The notes under the pieces are model-generated. The model was not told the DNA's origin, searched no databases, and saw only the letters and a program-made list of their open reading frames with translations. DNA of 10,000 nt from Actinidia chinensis. Taxonomy: Eukaryota; Streptophyta; Magnoliopsida; Ericales; Actinidiaceae. The position numbers were made by a program, and so were the translations under genes. Within the stretch, counting starts at the first letter, position 1. Each line of letters begins with the position of its first letter. This document shows positions 1 through 7,940 of the stretch, in pieces. The stretch lies in NCBI GenBank assembly GCA_009663005.1, contig VIGQ01001486.1, positions 1-10,000 on the forward strand, read 5' to 3'.

Positions 1-64
1 GATATGCTTCAATGTCTTACCCAAATTGAGAATGTCTTCAATGGGTATTTAGACCTCCTAATGG

Positions 65-187
65 CATAGTTTTGCCTGTCATCATATTAAAGTCCAAGAA
101 GGTCATAGTATTGCCTCTCGTCATATTAATAAGTCCAAGAAGGTCATAGCATTGCCTTCTATTATATATTAATAATTCCAACTAAGT
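65..187. repeat. Three-copy tandem repeat, unit about 39-43 bp
   Basis: Three adjacent units begin with CATAGTTTTGCC (65), CATAGTATTGCC (104) and CATAGCATTGCC (145). Each continues through a TCATATTAA-like block into AGTCCAAGAAGGT or a diverged form of it. Unit lengths are about 39, 41 and 43 bp, and the third copy is the most diverged. There is no open reading frame across it. It looks like a small local minisatellite in non-coding DNA; no family was recognised. The 64 bases before it show nothing recognisable. Confidence 0.8.
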
Positions 188-329
188 CACCTTCAAGTAC
201 AATACAATCATCTCCTAAATTCCAGTGGCGATGCGCCCTTTAAAAGGAAAATGTCACCCGAATCCGATGAGTTGAAAAAAATCTATTAGTATATTGTCTA
301 TATTGTCAAGTATATCTGTTTCTACCTTT

Positions 330-526
330 GAGATTAAATTACTTATATATACAGTGTATATAAAGAGTTTACATACATTTAATCATCCATTGACATATAT
401 GAATTTGTTGAAAATGTATAATTAACCAAATTTTTTAATTTTCTCAACAAATTTATAATGTGTTAATTGTTAATTGAATGTATATAAACTTCATATTTAC
501 ACTACATGCGTATATAATTTAATCTC
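330..526. mobile_element. MITE-like hairpin element, about 197 bp
   Basis: The left end GAGATTAAATT (330-340) is the exact reverse complement of the right end AATTTAATCTC (516-526). The symmetry continues inward: the segment around 350-383 (TGTATATAAAGAG, then TTACATACATTTAAT) pairs imperfectly with 474-508 (ATTGAATGTATATAAAC, then TTTACACTAC). Further in, GAATTTGTTG (about 400) faces CAACAAATTT (about 446). Nearly the whole segment can fold back on itself, and symmetry is lost just outside both ends. This is the form of a foldback or MITE-type non-autonomous element. A clear target-site duplication was not found, so the superfamily is unknown. It codes for nothing. Confidence 0.65.
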
Positions 527-940
527 TTTTCATGTAAAATGGTGAGCCCTATGTGTTTAGGCCAATAAAAAGATGGGTATTGGTCACCAGCCCGGCATCA
601 CCATGTCAGACATAATTACACTCAATACTATAGTTAAATAATTTGAACAATTGAAGATATCCTAAAATCGTAAAAATTACTCAACCTCAAAAGAGACTTA
701 CAAATTTACTATTTAGCATTTTTTGTAATAGAAATTATTTGTGACTTGTATTTTTCGAAAAATAAAGAAATCGGATCATCAAATTCAATACGTATTCACT
801 TTAATTTATGAGTAGTCTTACTTTCATTGAAATGAAACCAATTGTAATGTATAAAAGCAAATTTATATAAATAGGCTAATCTTTTAGAGGAAAAGTGAAT
901 TAAAGGCACATTTTTAATTTGTATTCTGGCAAGTTTAATA
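527..940. other. AT-rich non-coding stretch, no gene seen
   Basis: No credible coding region, RNA gene or transposon end was found. The only local structure is a small nested hairpin: ATGGTGA (539-545) faces TCACCAT (598-604), and CCAATA (562-567) faces TATTGG (578-583). The rest is AT-rich sequence with short homopolymer runs. Confidence 0.6.
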
Positions 941-1067
941 GACGGTGACCTGAATGTTTAGACAGTTGGTCCGAGAGTCCAGTAGGTTGATCCAAAGGTT
1001 CGACAGTTTGCCTAAAAGCCCAAGCAGTTGGCTTGAATGCCCAGTAGGGTGACCCGAAGGTCTAGAC
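941..1067. repeat. Degenerate tandem array of CAGTTGG/CAGTAGG units
   Basis: Units starting with CAGT occur at 963, 980, 1004, 1025 and 1042, giving spacings of 17, 24, 21 and 17. A further diverged unit (GACGGTGACCTGAATGTTTAGA) begins about 941. Two unit types alternate: a short one (CAGTTGGTCCGAGAGTC at 963; CAGTTGGCTTGAATGCC at 1025) and a longer one (CAGTAGGTTGATCC at 980; CAGTAGGGTGACCC at 1042). This suggests a higher-order unit of about 41 bp. The array is more GC-rich than its surroundings. Its origin is unknown; it could be a minisatellite or an internal repeat of an unrecognised element. Confidence 0.7.
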
Positions 1068-1640
1068 GTGGTCATACTAGTAGAGACTTTAGTTACAGTG
1101 CTTTAGTACCAACGGTGAGTCACATTAACTCTTACTTACCAAGGTATCAAACGGTCTAACCAAATAACATAAAAAGAGTTCTTTCACATCGGTACATTAT
1201 AAAAAAGTTAAGTTTTCAAACAGATAATCTATAAAAAAAAATATACATTTTCAAACAGAAAAACAGTTCAAAATAAATAATATTGATTTCGGTTACAAAA
1301 CTAGATATTTAAATTCCAAGGACAAATAATTTTGTTTCCGGTTCATGAAGAAAATAATGTGCCAAAGCTTTCCTTACCTGTCGCGGCACAATAATTTATC
1401 ACTGTTCTGCAAGAGTCCTCAAATAGCCATAATATCTATACGCATAAAAGCCTATTACCATCGAGAGTGTAATCGGTTTGGTCTAATCAGTTGGTCGTTT
1501 GATTTTGAGAAAAAAATTTGAGTTTAATCGAATTTTCAATAGTAGGATTGGAAACTAAAATCTGTATTTCTAGTACGGAAATGGGAATGCTATTTCCGGT
1601 AGAGGGTTAATCGGCTCAAATTTCGTTTTTCTCCATTTTT
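1068..1640. other. AT-rich non-coding stretch, no gene seen
   Basis: Reading both strands gave no protein similarity, RNA gene or clear element boundary. The sequence contains short A and T runs and a few CGGTTTGG-like pieces (around 1472) that faintly recall the ends of the hairpin element at 1933-2049, but no paired end was found here. Confidence 0.55.
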
Positions 1641-1663
1641 GGGGGGGGGGGTGGGAGAGGAGG
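1641..1663 (+). other. G-rich run with G-quadruplex potential
   Basis: Eleven consecutive G residues (1641-1651) are followed by T, GGG, AGA, GG, A and GG. Four G-triplets with one-base loops can be drawn across 1641-1655, which meets the usual quadruplex motif. No nearby gene gives it a function. The exact run length may be unreliable, because long G runs are prone to sequencing and assembly errors. The following stretch to 1932 is non-coding and AT-rich; the short open frame at 1673-1894 has biased Asn/Lys composition and no recognisable domain. Confidence 0.6.
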
Positions 1664-1932
1664 CAAAATATTTTGTTGTTTTCCATAAAAATATTCATTA
1701 ATTATCAGATTTCAAATCACAAAAGGATAATTAACAAGTTCAAATTCAAAAACTTAAGGGTTTACAATAGGAATGTTAATAAGTGTAACAAGACTTTAAG
1801 GAATCAAGCATTGCAAAAGAAAAAAACTAATCAAGATAATAATAGATTAGCAAGAGCCAACCAACACAAGTTTAGATTAAAATGGATAGTATAGATGGAT
1901 GGCCAAGATAGATCTAGTAGTAGAAGGTACTA

Positions 1933-2049
1933 ATTTGGTTCGGTTCAGTTTATATCGTTTGGCATAATCACAAAAACAAAGCGAAAATTTTTTTTTTATT
2001 TTACATGTTAGAAATCGAAACCTAGACAAATAGCTAACCGAACCCAAAT
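1933..2049. mobile_element. MITE-like element with GGTTCGG-type inverted ends
   Basis: The left end ATTTGGTTCGGTT (1933-1945) and the right end AACCGAACCCAAAT (2036-2049) are reverse complements apart from one extra base. The interior is AT-rich, with a run of ten or more T and a second, weaker pairing between the part near 1946-1957 and GAAATCGAAACC near 2011. Short hairpin elements with GGTTCGGTT ends are common in plant intergenic DNA. At about 117 bp it is too short to encode anything. The flanking CTA on both sides may be part of a longer end or of a duplicated target. It lies only about 30 bp before the Copia LTR. Confidence 0.6.
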
Positions 2050-2078
2050 AGCTATAATTGTTTAGAGCATGCGTTGAT

Positions 2079-2354
2079 TGTTAGTGGAAAACCTTGCTCC
2101 TTTGATTGCCCGTCGGCATAGGCACATCGTCAAACACGAAAATTTGGCACTTTCGTTTTGTTTGGTTATTATTGCTAGAAATTTATTTTATATTTATTTA
2201 TTTAGTAGTTTATTTTATTAACAGTAAGGGTAGAATATTAATTTATTACCTTTGTTATTAGGGTTATTTAAACTCTTTTTATCTTTCTTGTATTATTAGT
2301 CTAAAATTTATGAAACCCTAGCCTCCTTTTTCTACTCTATTCTTGTATTCCTCA
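2079..2354 (+). mobile_element. 5' LTR of a degenerate Ty1/Copia retrotransposon
   Basis: The segment begins TGTTAG and ends CCTCA, so it has the expected TG...CA ends, and it stops one base before a Met-tRNA primer binding site. At about 276 bp it is in the range of short Copia LTRs. A plausible promoter core is ATTAGGGTTATTTAAAC near 2257-2273, followed by a T-rich stretch and AAACCCTAGCC, the usual plan of plant Copia LTRs. The left boundary is inferred only from TG and size, because no 3' LTR was found for comparison. A candidate 5-base target (TTGAT) precedes it, but its partner is unknown. Confidence 0.65.
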
Positions 2355-2355
2355 A

Positions 2356-2367
2356 TGATATCAGAGC
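2356..2367 (+). promoter_or_regulatory. Primer binding site for initiator Met-tRNA
   Basis: TGATATCAGAGC differs by one base from TGGTATCAGAGC, the sequence complementary to the 3' end of plant initiator methionine tRNA that primes minus-strand synthesis in most plant Copia elements. It lies one base after the inferred LTR end. This match fixes the orientation (+) and the right LTR boundary. Confidence 0.8.
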
Positions 2368-2639
2368 ATGATCCTGATGGGCGCTGCATCCTGGATGCTG
2401 GAAAGGGAAAATTTAATCTCATGTCATACCCCTTTTTGCGGACCAACTAACAAAAAAAAAAAATCGGGGACCATGTTATTTTTTTTATAGATCGTAGTGA
2501 ATCAGATTATAAGTTTTTAGCACCTTTTTTTTTAGATCGAAATATTCTCTAGACGAGCATTGGAATGATTGGTACTTGATTATTTGTTTTTATTACGCAA
2601 TTGGGTATTGAACGTGAGGATTCATTTCAGTCTATCAGC
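2368..2639 (+). other. Untranslated leader of the Copia element
   Basis: This stretch lies between the primer site and the first recognisable gag codons. It has a GC-richer piece (GATGGGCGCTGCATCCTGG near 2376) followed by AT-rich sequence with an A run of about 12 near 2450-2462 and several T runs. No coding similarity was seen. It probably corresponds to the element's 5' leader, partly diverged. Confidence 0.45.
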
Positions 2640-3470
2640 ATGAGATTGGATGGAAGAATTATTCGGATTAGAGTTATGTTATTGAAAAATTATTGAAGGA
2701 AAAAAATGTGGGGTATGTGTGGGCACTAGGTAACCTACATAATCTCGGTGATGAAAATTTGACATTTTTCCTTTTTTCCTGAAAAGTGAAATTTGGAATG
2801 GTCAATATTCTAAAATATCACTTGGATCAACAACTCGTTGGAGCACTAAATCGGTACACAATTGGCAAAGTAGAAACAAAAAAGAAAATTGGGACACTTG
2901 AAGAGGCTGTAGACAAAGTCTAATTTTGCAAAGCAGTACAATTGATGATCTCTGATATTCGAGCTCTTGTTCAACCATAGGGTATTCAAGAATTTTTTAT
3001 CGTGCAATGTTTGATTCTTTGGACCAACTAGCACTAACAAAATTTGTGAACTACAAGGGTTGCCACTATACTGTCGTAGAGAGGAACAACGACTTGTGCA
3101 ATTCTGATGCTCTTCGTGATGATTTTGAGGCTTTTGTGTTTTAATTTTGCATCGAACCACTTCCTTCGGTAGATTTCAGTGACGTCAGTAAGCTTCTTAG
3201 CTAGAGGGATGCGGCTTAAAGTCTCAATAATCCAATAAGGGCATTCTTCCAGACACCGAATCCATCTCTTTTTGTAGATGCCTAACGAACCAATCTTCCA
3301 GTTCTCCACAAGGCCAAGGTTAGATTTGATGAATGCAGTTTTTGTAAGGGCAAGGGTATGGAAGACCATACTGTCTTAATGTTTGCTAATCGAGACTCAG
3401 AATACCATCTCAAGAAAGTAGTCAGCGCAACCAGTACCTAACAAGAGCCTACAAGCCTCCCCAGGTACTA
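2640..3470 (+). pseudogene. Copia gag remnant with degenerate zinc knuckle
   Basis: In a working element, gag forms the virus-like particle that packages the RNA. Short conserved pieces appear in the right order but in shifting frames. MRLDG (2640) then NYSD (2657), followed by an in-frame stop where a Trp is usual, and SYVIEKLLKEKNVGYVW match the N-terminal gag block. DIRALVQ lies near 2956 and DQLALTK near 3023. REEQRLVQF (3078-3104) is followed, after a frame change, by ALRDDFEAF (3109-3135). PLPSVDFSDVSKLL starts at 3157. DECSFCKGKG (3328-3357) is the start of a CCHC zinc knuckle whose His and last Cys are displaced or lost. Stops and at least four frame changes make it non-functional. 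Minus-strand open frames over this region are antisense shadows. Confidence 0.8.
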
Positions 3471-3975
3471 ATATTGAAGCAAATGATCCCACCATCACCC
3501 TTATTTGATTGAGATCCAAGTCTTCACATCCACAATGGTGGCTGCACCTTGGAAAGCTAGTTTACGCACGTTTTGCACAATCAACTATCTGCTATATTGC
3601 CTCCTCCTTTCCAGTTTGTCTTTCTACTCTCTCAGGGTGTGTTTTTGTCTTTGTGGGTTTTAGAATGTGGCGCTCTCATCACATATCACCAGATCATCTG
3701 CTTTTACTTCATTGGACTTCTTGCATCACTGTATTTGTAATGAACTGCTGATGGAACCTATGCCATAATGGGTGTTGGGTCTATCAATTACAACTAATAT
3801 CTCTCTTTCTAACGTGTATCACACTCATAGTCTCCTTAAATCTTGTGCTGTTCGTCAATTGTGTAGACTCTGGTTATTTGGTTTCTTTTTATTCCACTTT
3901 CTTGCAGGTGCGGACTCGCAAACCAGAAGCTAATTGGGACAAGCCATAGGCAGGGAGGATTAATTATGTTTTGAT
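3471..3975 (+). pseudogene. Copia protease / GAG-pre-integrase remnant, truncated
   Basis: This continues the same broken polyprotein. Near 3660-3690 the bases encode, across a frame change, a remnant of the GAS-H-H segment that follows the catalytic Asp of Copia aspartic protease; the DSG triad itself is not intact. TADGTYA (3744-3764), GVGSI (3771-3785) and a 17-codon stop-free stretch TTNISLSNVYHTHSLLK (3790-3840) match the region between protease and integrase. QLC, then DSGYLVSF after a one-base shift (about 3855-3894), and QKLIGTSHRQGGL (3924-3962) match the GAG-pre-integrase domain. Similarity then ends abruptly. The integrase catalytic core, reverse transcriptase and RNase H were not recognised downstream, so the element appears truncated here by deletion or by a later insertion. 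Confidence 0.8.
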
Positions 3976-5805
3976 GAATTGCCCCAAGGAAGGAATTACT
4001 TAATTTGTGAGGAGATTTGTTTCAAATCTTATTCATGCTATTATTGACATTTAGGAGTGTTAGGTCAAGGAATTGTGGCATGAAAATTATGCATTACAGA
4101 TGCAATCAAATGGTCGAGAATTGTCCCAATGAGAAGAATCGCAATTGATTTGTGAGGGGATATATTTTTTTGTTTTGTTTTGTTTGTTATTTTTTTTTTT
4201 GATTTTGGATGTTGTATTCGATGTGTGTCAGTCATTAAGGATTGGAGCTTTAGGAGCGTGGAATGTTGGAGAACCTCTAATTTGGCATGGGAACACCACA
4301 CATAGTGGCACATTTGGAGAGTTTCAATGAGACTCTTGGTTAAAAACCCACTTGTAAGGACATATCAGCAATCGCATAATGTATAGTGTGTGACGGGTGT
4401 TGTATTTTTCTTTCGTGTGTTGGTAGCAGGGGTATTGAAAATTTGGGTAAGATGGAACACGGGAGTCCACCCAAAAGGGCAATAGTCCAAAGGATAAGAG
4501 ACAAGGGGTAAGTTATGATGCTTCGCGTTCACGGGGAAAAAAATGCGGAAAATTGTTAATAAGGTCTGGATTCGTAACGAGGAAGGTACGAGCGAAGCTT
4601 AATCTAGTTGCATTAAGAAAAAATCTGGCATTAAGTTTGTCAAAAAAAAACTTTACCACTGGACTGGATAAATATTGCAGTGGCACAAAGTTAATAAAGC
4701 GGAGTCGGGTTTTAACCCCCCATTGTGCCAAGAGGTTCATGGCAACAACATTCAAGCATGAACATGGAGACTGAGCAAGGGAAGAGAGAAAATTGTGTAG
4801 TTGGTATGAGGGAAGAAAAAAAATAAAGGTAAACCACCCTTAGATACATTTTTGTCTGACCATTTTTGAAGAAGTCCCGAGAGGAAAAATCCAGATTGCA
4901 TTCCGAATGTTGGGATGCCGGAATATTAGCAGTAGTTTTCACAAGAATTTGCTTTTGGGAAGGGGGACGAATGGATGGTGAGGTGTGAGTGTAACACACG
5001 ACACGCCTCAAGGGATAAGTTTTTGATCTCTTATTCTGTTTTCGTGTCATCCATGTTTCCTTTGAAACGTAAGTATCCATGAATGTTGGCTAGGCTAGCT
5101 GTTGATGGCACAAATCGGCAACTTGGAAGGGACCATATTGACTTACCCTAGTACCACTGTATTTATCGTGAGGAAGGGGACAATGGCCACGCGCAGAGAT
5201 GTGCCGTCCAAATAATAAGGCCTCGGACAAGACGGATTCAGTACCGATTTACAGGGAATTTATGACAGAATTGTTTAAAGAAGCGGAGTCCAAATCCCGT
5301 TACTTTAAGTGTACGGAATTGAGGTCCTGAGGGGAACCATTGATAGAGCTCTTTGTCACAGATCTGAAGGGCAAAGGAAGAACGAGGAAAAATTGGAGGA
5401 AGAAGCGCCAGAGGGATCAGCATAGGAATGGAGAGATCATAAAGGAACCATTCTGAATCTGTGGAAAGAAATGAGGAAGAAATGGTTGAATTTAGAGAAG
5501 AGGTGAATCCCCGATTTAGTCATTAGAGGGAGAGTTCTAGGTCACACCGTGGTATGATGTCCAAGAACATGAAGGGCATGGTGATCCGTACTGGAGGAGG
5601 AAAATGATGATGACGCGAGGAGGATTAATGATCTTTTGAATATGACGTCTTTGGTTCTGAAGGTTAGGATATTATGCTTTATGTTGGTGAATTGGTGATG
5701 ACGTTTTGAATACTTTATGTTGCTAGTTGCATACTTAATTGGATGAATGTGTTTTAATTGTCTTGGCTAACTTGTTATAGGACAGAAGTTCATTCTGTTA
5801 GATTG
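3976..5805. other. Unassigned stretch, no intact gene
   Basis: It follows directly after the break in the Copia polyprotein. It is richer in purines and somewhat higher in GC than the first 2 kb, especially 4430-5600, where the plus strand has many GA-rich codons. This suggests decayed coding sequence, but all three forward frames are cut by frequent stops and no family was recognised. A T-rich tract lies at 4165-4206. The longest open frame on either strand is about 122 codons (minus, 4712-5080) and has no visible domain. It may be a decayed transposon of unknown type or diverged Copia pol. Confidence 0.5.
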
Positions 5806-5822
5806 AAAAAAAAAAAAAAAAA
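5806..5822 (+). repeat. 17-base poly(A) run
   Basis: Seventeen consecutive A residues follow GTTAGATTG and precede CAGGGTTCATATC. Such a run can mark the 3' end of a LINE, SINE or processed pseudogene inserted on the plus strand, with 4430-5805 as the body. No flanking target duplication and no diagnostic coding motif were found, so a simple A-run microsatellite is equally possible. Confidence 0.5.
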
Positions 5823-6138
5823 CAGGGTTCATATCATGTCAAGCGAAAAAGGTTTGTTTTCTGATTCCTTCATTTCATTGTGAATCTTCGCATTCAATGG
5901 TTATAATCTATTTTTTAGTATATTGTGGATTGTTGAGAATTCTCTAGTTTTGGGACCATAACTAATCATAATGTTTATTTTCAAAGATAGTTTAAGCAAC
6001 TAGTGACTTTGGCATAATATGATGTTTAAGCGGATTATCATGTTCAGTCAATTTGCATGCTGATAATTACTGTTGTGTTATATAAGAGAGAGAGGATCAA
6101 TACAATGTGCACGAGTCGTGGTTTTTCAAAGGGAAACT

Positions 6139-6185
6139 GGTATAAGTCTACATGGACTGCCTCCATCAAGTGGAGGATTTATACC
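6139..6185 (+). other. Potential three-way-junction fold
   Basis: GGTATAA (6139-6145) pairs exactly with TTATACC (6179-6185). Inside this closing stem are two more: GTC (6146-6148) with GAC (6155-6157), and CCTCCA (6160-6165) with TGGAGG (6171-6176) around a 5-base TCAAG loop. The two inner stems are two bases apart, giving a compact 47-nt three-way junction. The outer and right-hand stems are perfect, while the left inner stem is only three pairs. No known RNA family was recognised: it lacks the conserved core of a hammerhead ribozyme and the T-loop of a tRNA. Chance is possible. Confidence 0.35.
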
Positions 6186-6204
6186 TTGTTGAGCTTTAGA
6201 GCCT

Positions 6205-6230
6205 TAAAATCGTTTTTGTGAGCGATTTTA
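6205..6230 (+). other. Hairpin with 8-bp perfect stem
   Basis: TAAAATCG (6205-6212) is the exact reverse complement of CGATTTTA (6223-6230), with a 10-base loop TTTTTGTGAG. It lies 19 bases after the three-way-junction fold. No T tract follows, and rho-independent terminators are not expected in a plant nucleus. No function can be assigned. Confidence 0.4.
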
Positions 6231-7253
6231 CGTGACTCAAGAAAATTATTGAAACTTCATTGTTTGATAGCTTCAATTTTAAACTTGGTTTACATGTTAG
6301 TGTGATGAGTTAGAATTTTTTGAAATCTTTTACAGCTTACACACGTTTAGGATTTGGTTAAATTAGGCAAGTGCACATATATTCCTTCTTCTGTCATTCA
6401 TTTTCGGTAATTGTGCATAAAAAGATCTCAAAAGCGCATTGTTGTAGGGAACTTATTGAGAAGTTGAGAAGAAAAAAATTTTTTTTGGAAAAAAAGAGGA
6501 GTTCAAAGTTGAAAACAAGTGTGAGAAGTGTACGCTTATTAAGTTGCATGATGTAGTAGTGAGCAACATGCATATGTTGAGATCTATACCACTGACTTCT
6601 CTCTATTTCTTGGGACTATTCTTCACTCCTTGGCCTTAAATATCCAGAATTCATAATTCGAATTCTTGATGTAAAAAGCCATCAAGTCAAAATTTATAAA
6701 CTGGTTGCATTAACGGTGAACATTCTTTCATTGAAACTATGCCAAGGCGATACACTTTACATATTTGCGGTTTGGAAATTGGGATTGCTCTATAGCCATT
6801 ATTTTTCACATACTCGTACAACGAGAATTCCTTGAGAGAACGACTGTGTGTTACGATCATTGAGAAGTGTATGGACTTGTGAAGCTTTGAATCGAGGCTA
6901 TAGGTTGTTGTTTGGGATGCGATATGGTGAAATTTGGTAGAATAAGAACTCTTGTACCCATTTTCAAAGGCCAATACTTGAATCTTTGTGTATAATGGCC
7001 ACTGAACAATTGGTAGATTGTTGGCATGATTGGGTTAATTTGAATTGCTTGCATTGTAATTTTTGTGAGAGACTGTGTTCATTATTTTTGATACATTGCA
7101 TGATGTGAGTTTGGGGGATCATCACTGGAGCTCTCACGAGACACCACTCGTCATCTAGGGGAAAACCTAGGGGTTTAAAGGCTTGATGCATACGCTAAAT
7201 GCAGTCGGGATCTTACGAAAGGGAGATTATCTTTTGTTTTATCTAATTTTGAT

Positions 7254-7282
7254 AGGGACTAGCAAAAGGTTAGTGGGGGGGG
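7254..7282 (+). promoter_or_regulatory. Gypsy (Tat/Athila-like) pre-LTR motif and polypurine tract
   Basis: AGGGACTAGCAAAAGGTTAG followed by TGGGGGGGG resembles the conserved stretch before the 3' LTR of plant Tat/Athila-type Ty3/Gypsy elements, where GGGACTAGCAAAAG precedes an AAGT-type purine-rich tract ending in a G run. The tract primes plus-strand synthesis during reverse transcription. TGATTGACTGCATAAA follows directly, as expected for the LTR start. The recognition rests on remembered family features, not on a database search. Confidence 0.7.
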
Positions 7283-7482
7283 TGATTGACTGCATAAATT
7301 GTAGACCCAAGCACTGTTAAACTGCCCTAAATTGGCCCTAGATAGTTTAATTATGTGTATTTATCATATATTGCACTCTAGGGGTTGTGAGTTCCTTGTA
7401 GATGTATAGTGATAAAGGCGAAGAATTGAAGCATAAAAGTCGAAGGGAGTATGAAGGAAAAGAAGGTTCAAATTACATTGAA

Positions 7483-7884
7483 CGTTCGAACGCCCAAGCA
7501 AACAGGGAAACCAGCGTTCCGAATGTTGTGAAGAAATCTGAGAATCGCTTGGAAGACACGTCGAAACGCCTGATAAGAAGGAATCTTGGGTTCGGACACC
7601 AAGAGACAAATTGATGAATACCGTTCGAACGCTCCTGCTTATAGTTCGAAAAGGGCGAGAGTGAATTAGAGATCTAAATCGCCCATTTTCGAAGCTCCTG
7701 CTACAGATCGAAAAATGCGAGACCGAATAGTTGGGGTTGTTTGCCTAAGCGTCGAAACGCTCAATGGAAGGAAGGATTCTTGTGCGTCCGATACGCCAGG
7801 ACAGAACAAACAGAAGATTGTACTAAGCGTTCGATTACTCTCAATGAAGAAGGAACGTTGCGTTCGAAAAGCCAAGGCAAAATC
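7483..7884 (+). repeat. TTCGAA-centred subrepeats inside the LTR
   Basis: About twelve units related to GCGTTCGAACGCTC lie at roughly 20-45 bp spacing (near 7483, 7514, 7559, 7590, 7622, 7643, 7688, 7710, 7749, 7783, 7827 and 7860). Two (7483-7492 and 7622-7631) keep the perfect 10-bp palindrome CGTTCGAACG. Two longer direct duplications are visible: 7624-7666 with 7688-7728 (period 64), and 7746-7808 with 7824-7884 (period 78, both containing TAAGCGT...CTCAATG). They lie upstream of the TATA box, in the U3 position, where such repeats often act as promoter elements in plant LTRs; that role is inferred here. Confidence 0.7.
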
Positions 7885-7930
7885 GCTGGGGTAGATTCCT
7901 AATCGGTTTAGGACTCGAATTGAAGTACCT

Positions 7931-7940
7931 TATATATATA
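7931..7940 (+). promoter_or_regulatory. TATA box of the plus-strand LTR
   Basis: TATATATATA follows the repeat array and precedes a leader beginning about 30-40 bases later. Its position matches the TATA-like CCTATAAATA of the inverted copy, when the two are aligned through the shared TTCCTAATC upstream and TTTAGG(G)TTTTC downstream. It marks the probable U3/R boundary region. Activity is unknown. Confidence 0.6.

Larger units (their letters stand above)
5823..7253. other. Unassigned stretch before the Gypsy polypurine tract
   Basis: No coding region was recognised. The short open frames here, such as plus 6371-6556 and minus 6687-7191, have no conserved motifs. Because a Gypsy-type polypurine tract and LTR follow at once, at least the last part (roughly 6900-7253) is probably the non-coding 3' internal region of that element, but its left limit is not visible. 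It contains the folded segment described at 6139-6230. Confidence 0.45.

Noticed and set aside
539..604. Small nested hairpin ATGGTGA...TCACCAT enclosing CCAATA...TATTGG
   Set aside because: The arms are only 6-7 bp with large unpaired parts, so this is not convincing as an element or regulatory structure.
4092..4133. HYRCNQMVENCPNE, resembling part of a retroviral-type zinc knuckle
   Set aside because: The first Cys and the His are missing, and no gag-like sequence surrounds it in the same place; it is too weak to annotate.
5670..5706. A peptide LYVGELVMTF, superficially like the YVDD box of Copia reverse transcriptase
   Set aside because: The two catalytic Asp residues are absent, and no other RT motif was found upstream or downstream in any frame, so it is probably chance.
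7454..7480. GGTTCAAATT as a tRNA B box
   Set aside because: There is no A box at the right distance and no cloverleaf arms; it lies inside the LTR.
7483..7884. Possible CRISPR array, because of repeated palindromic units
   Set aside because: Units are degenerate, spacing is irregular and the context is a plant LTR with a TATA box; there are no uniform repeats and spacers and no cas genes.
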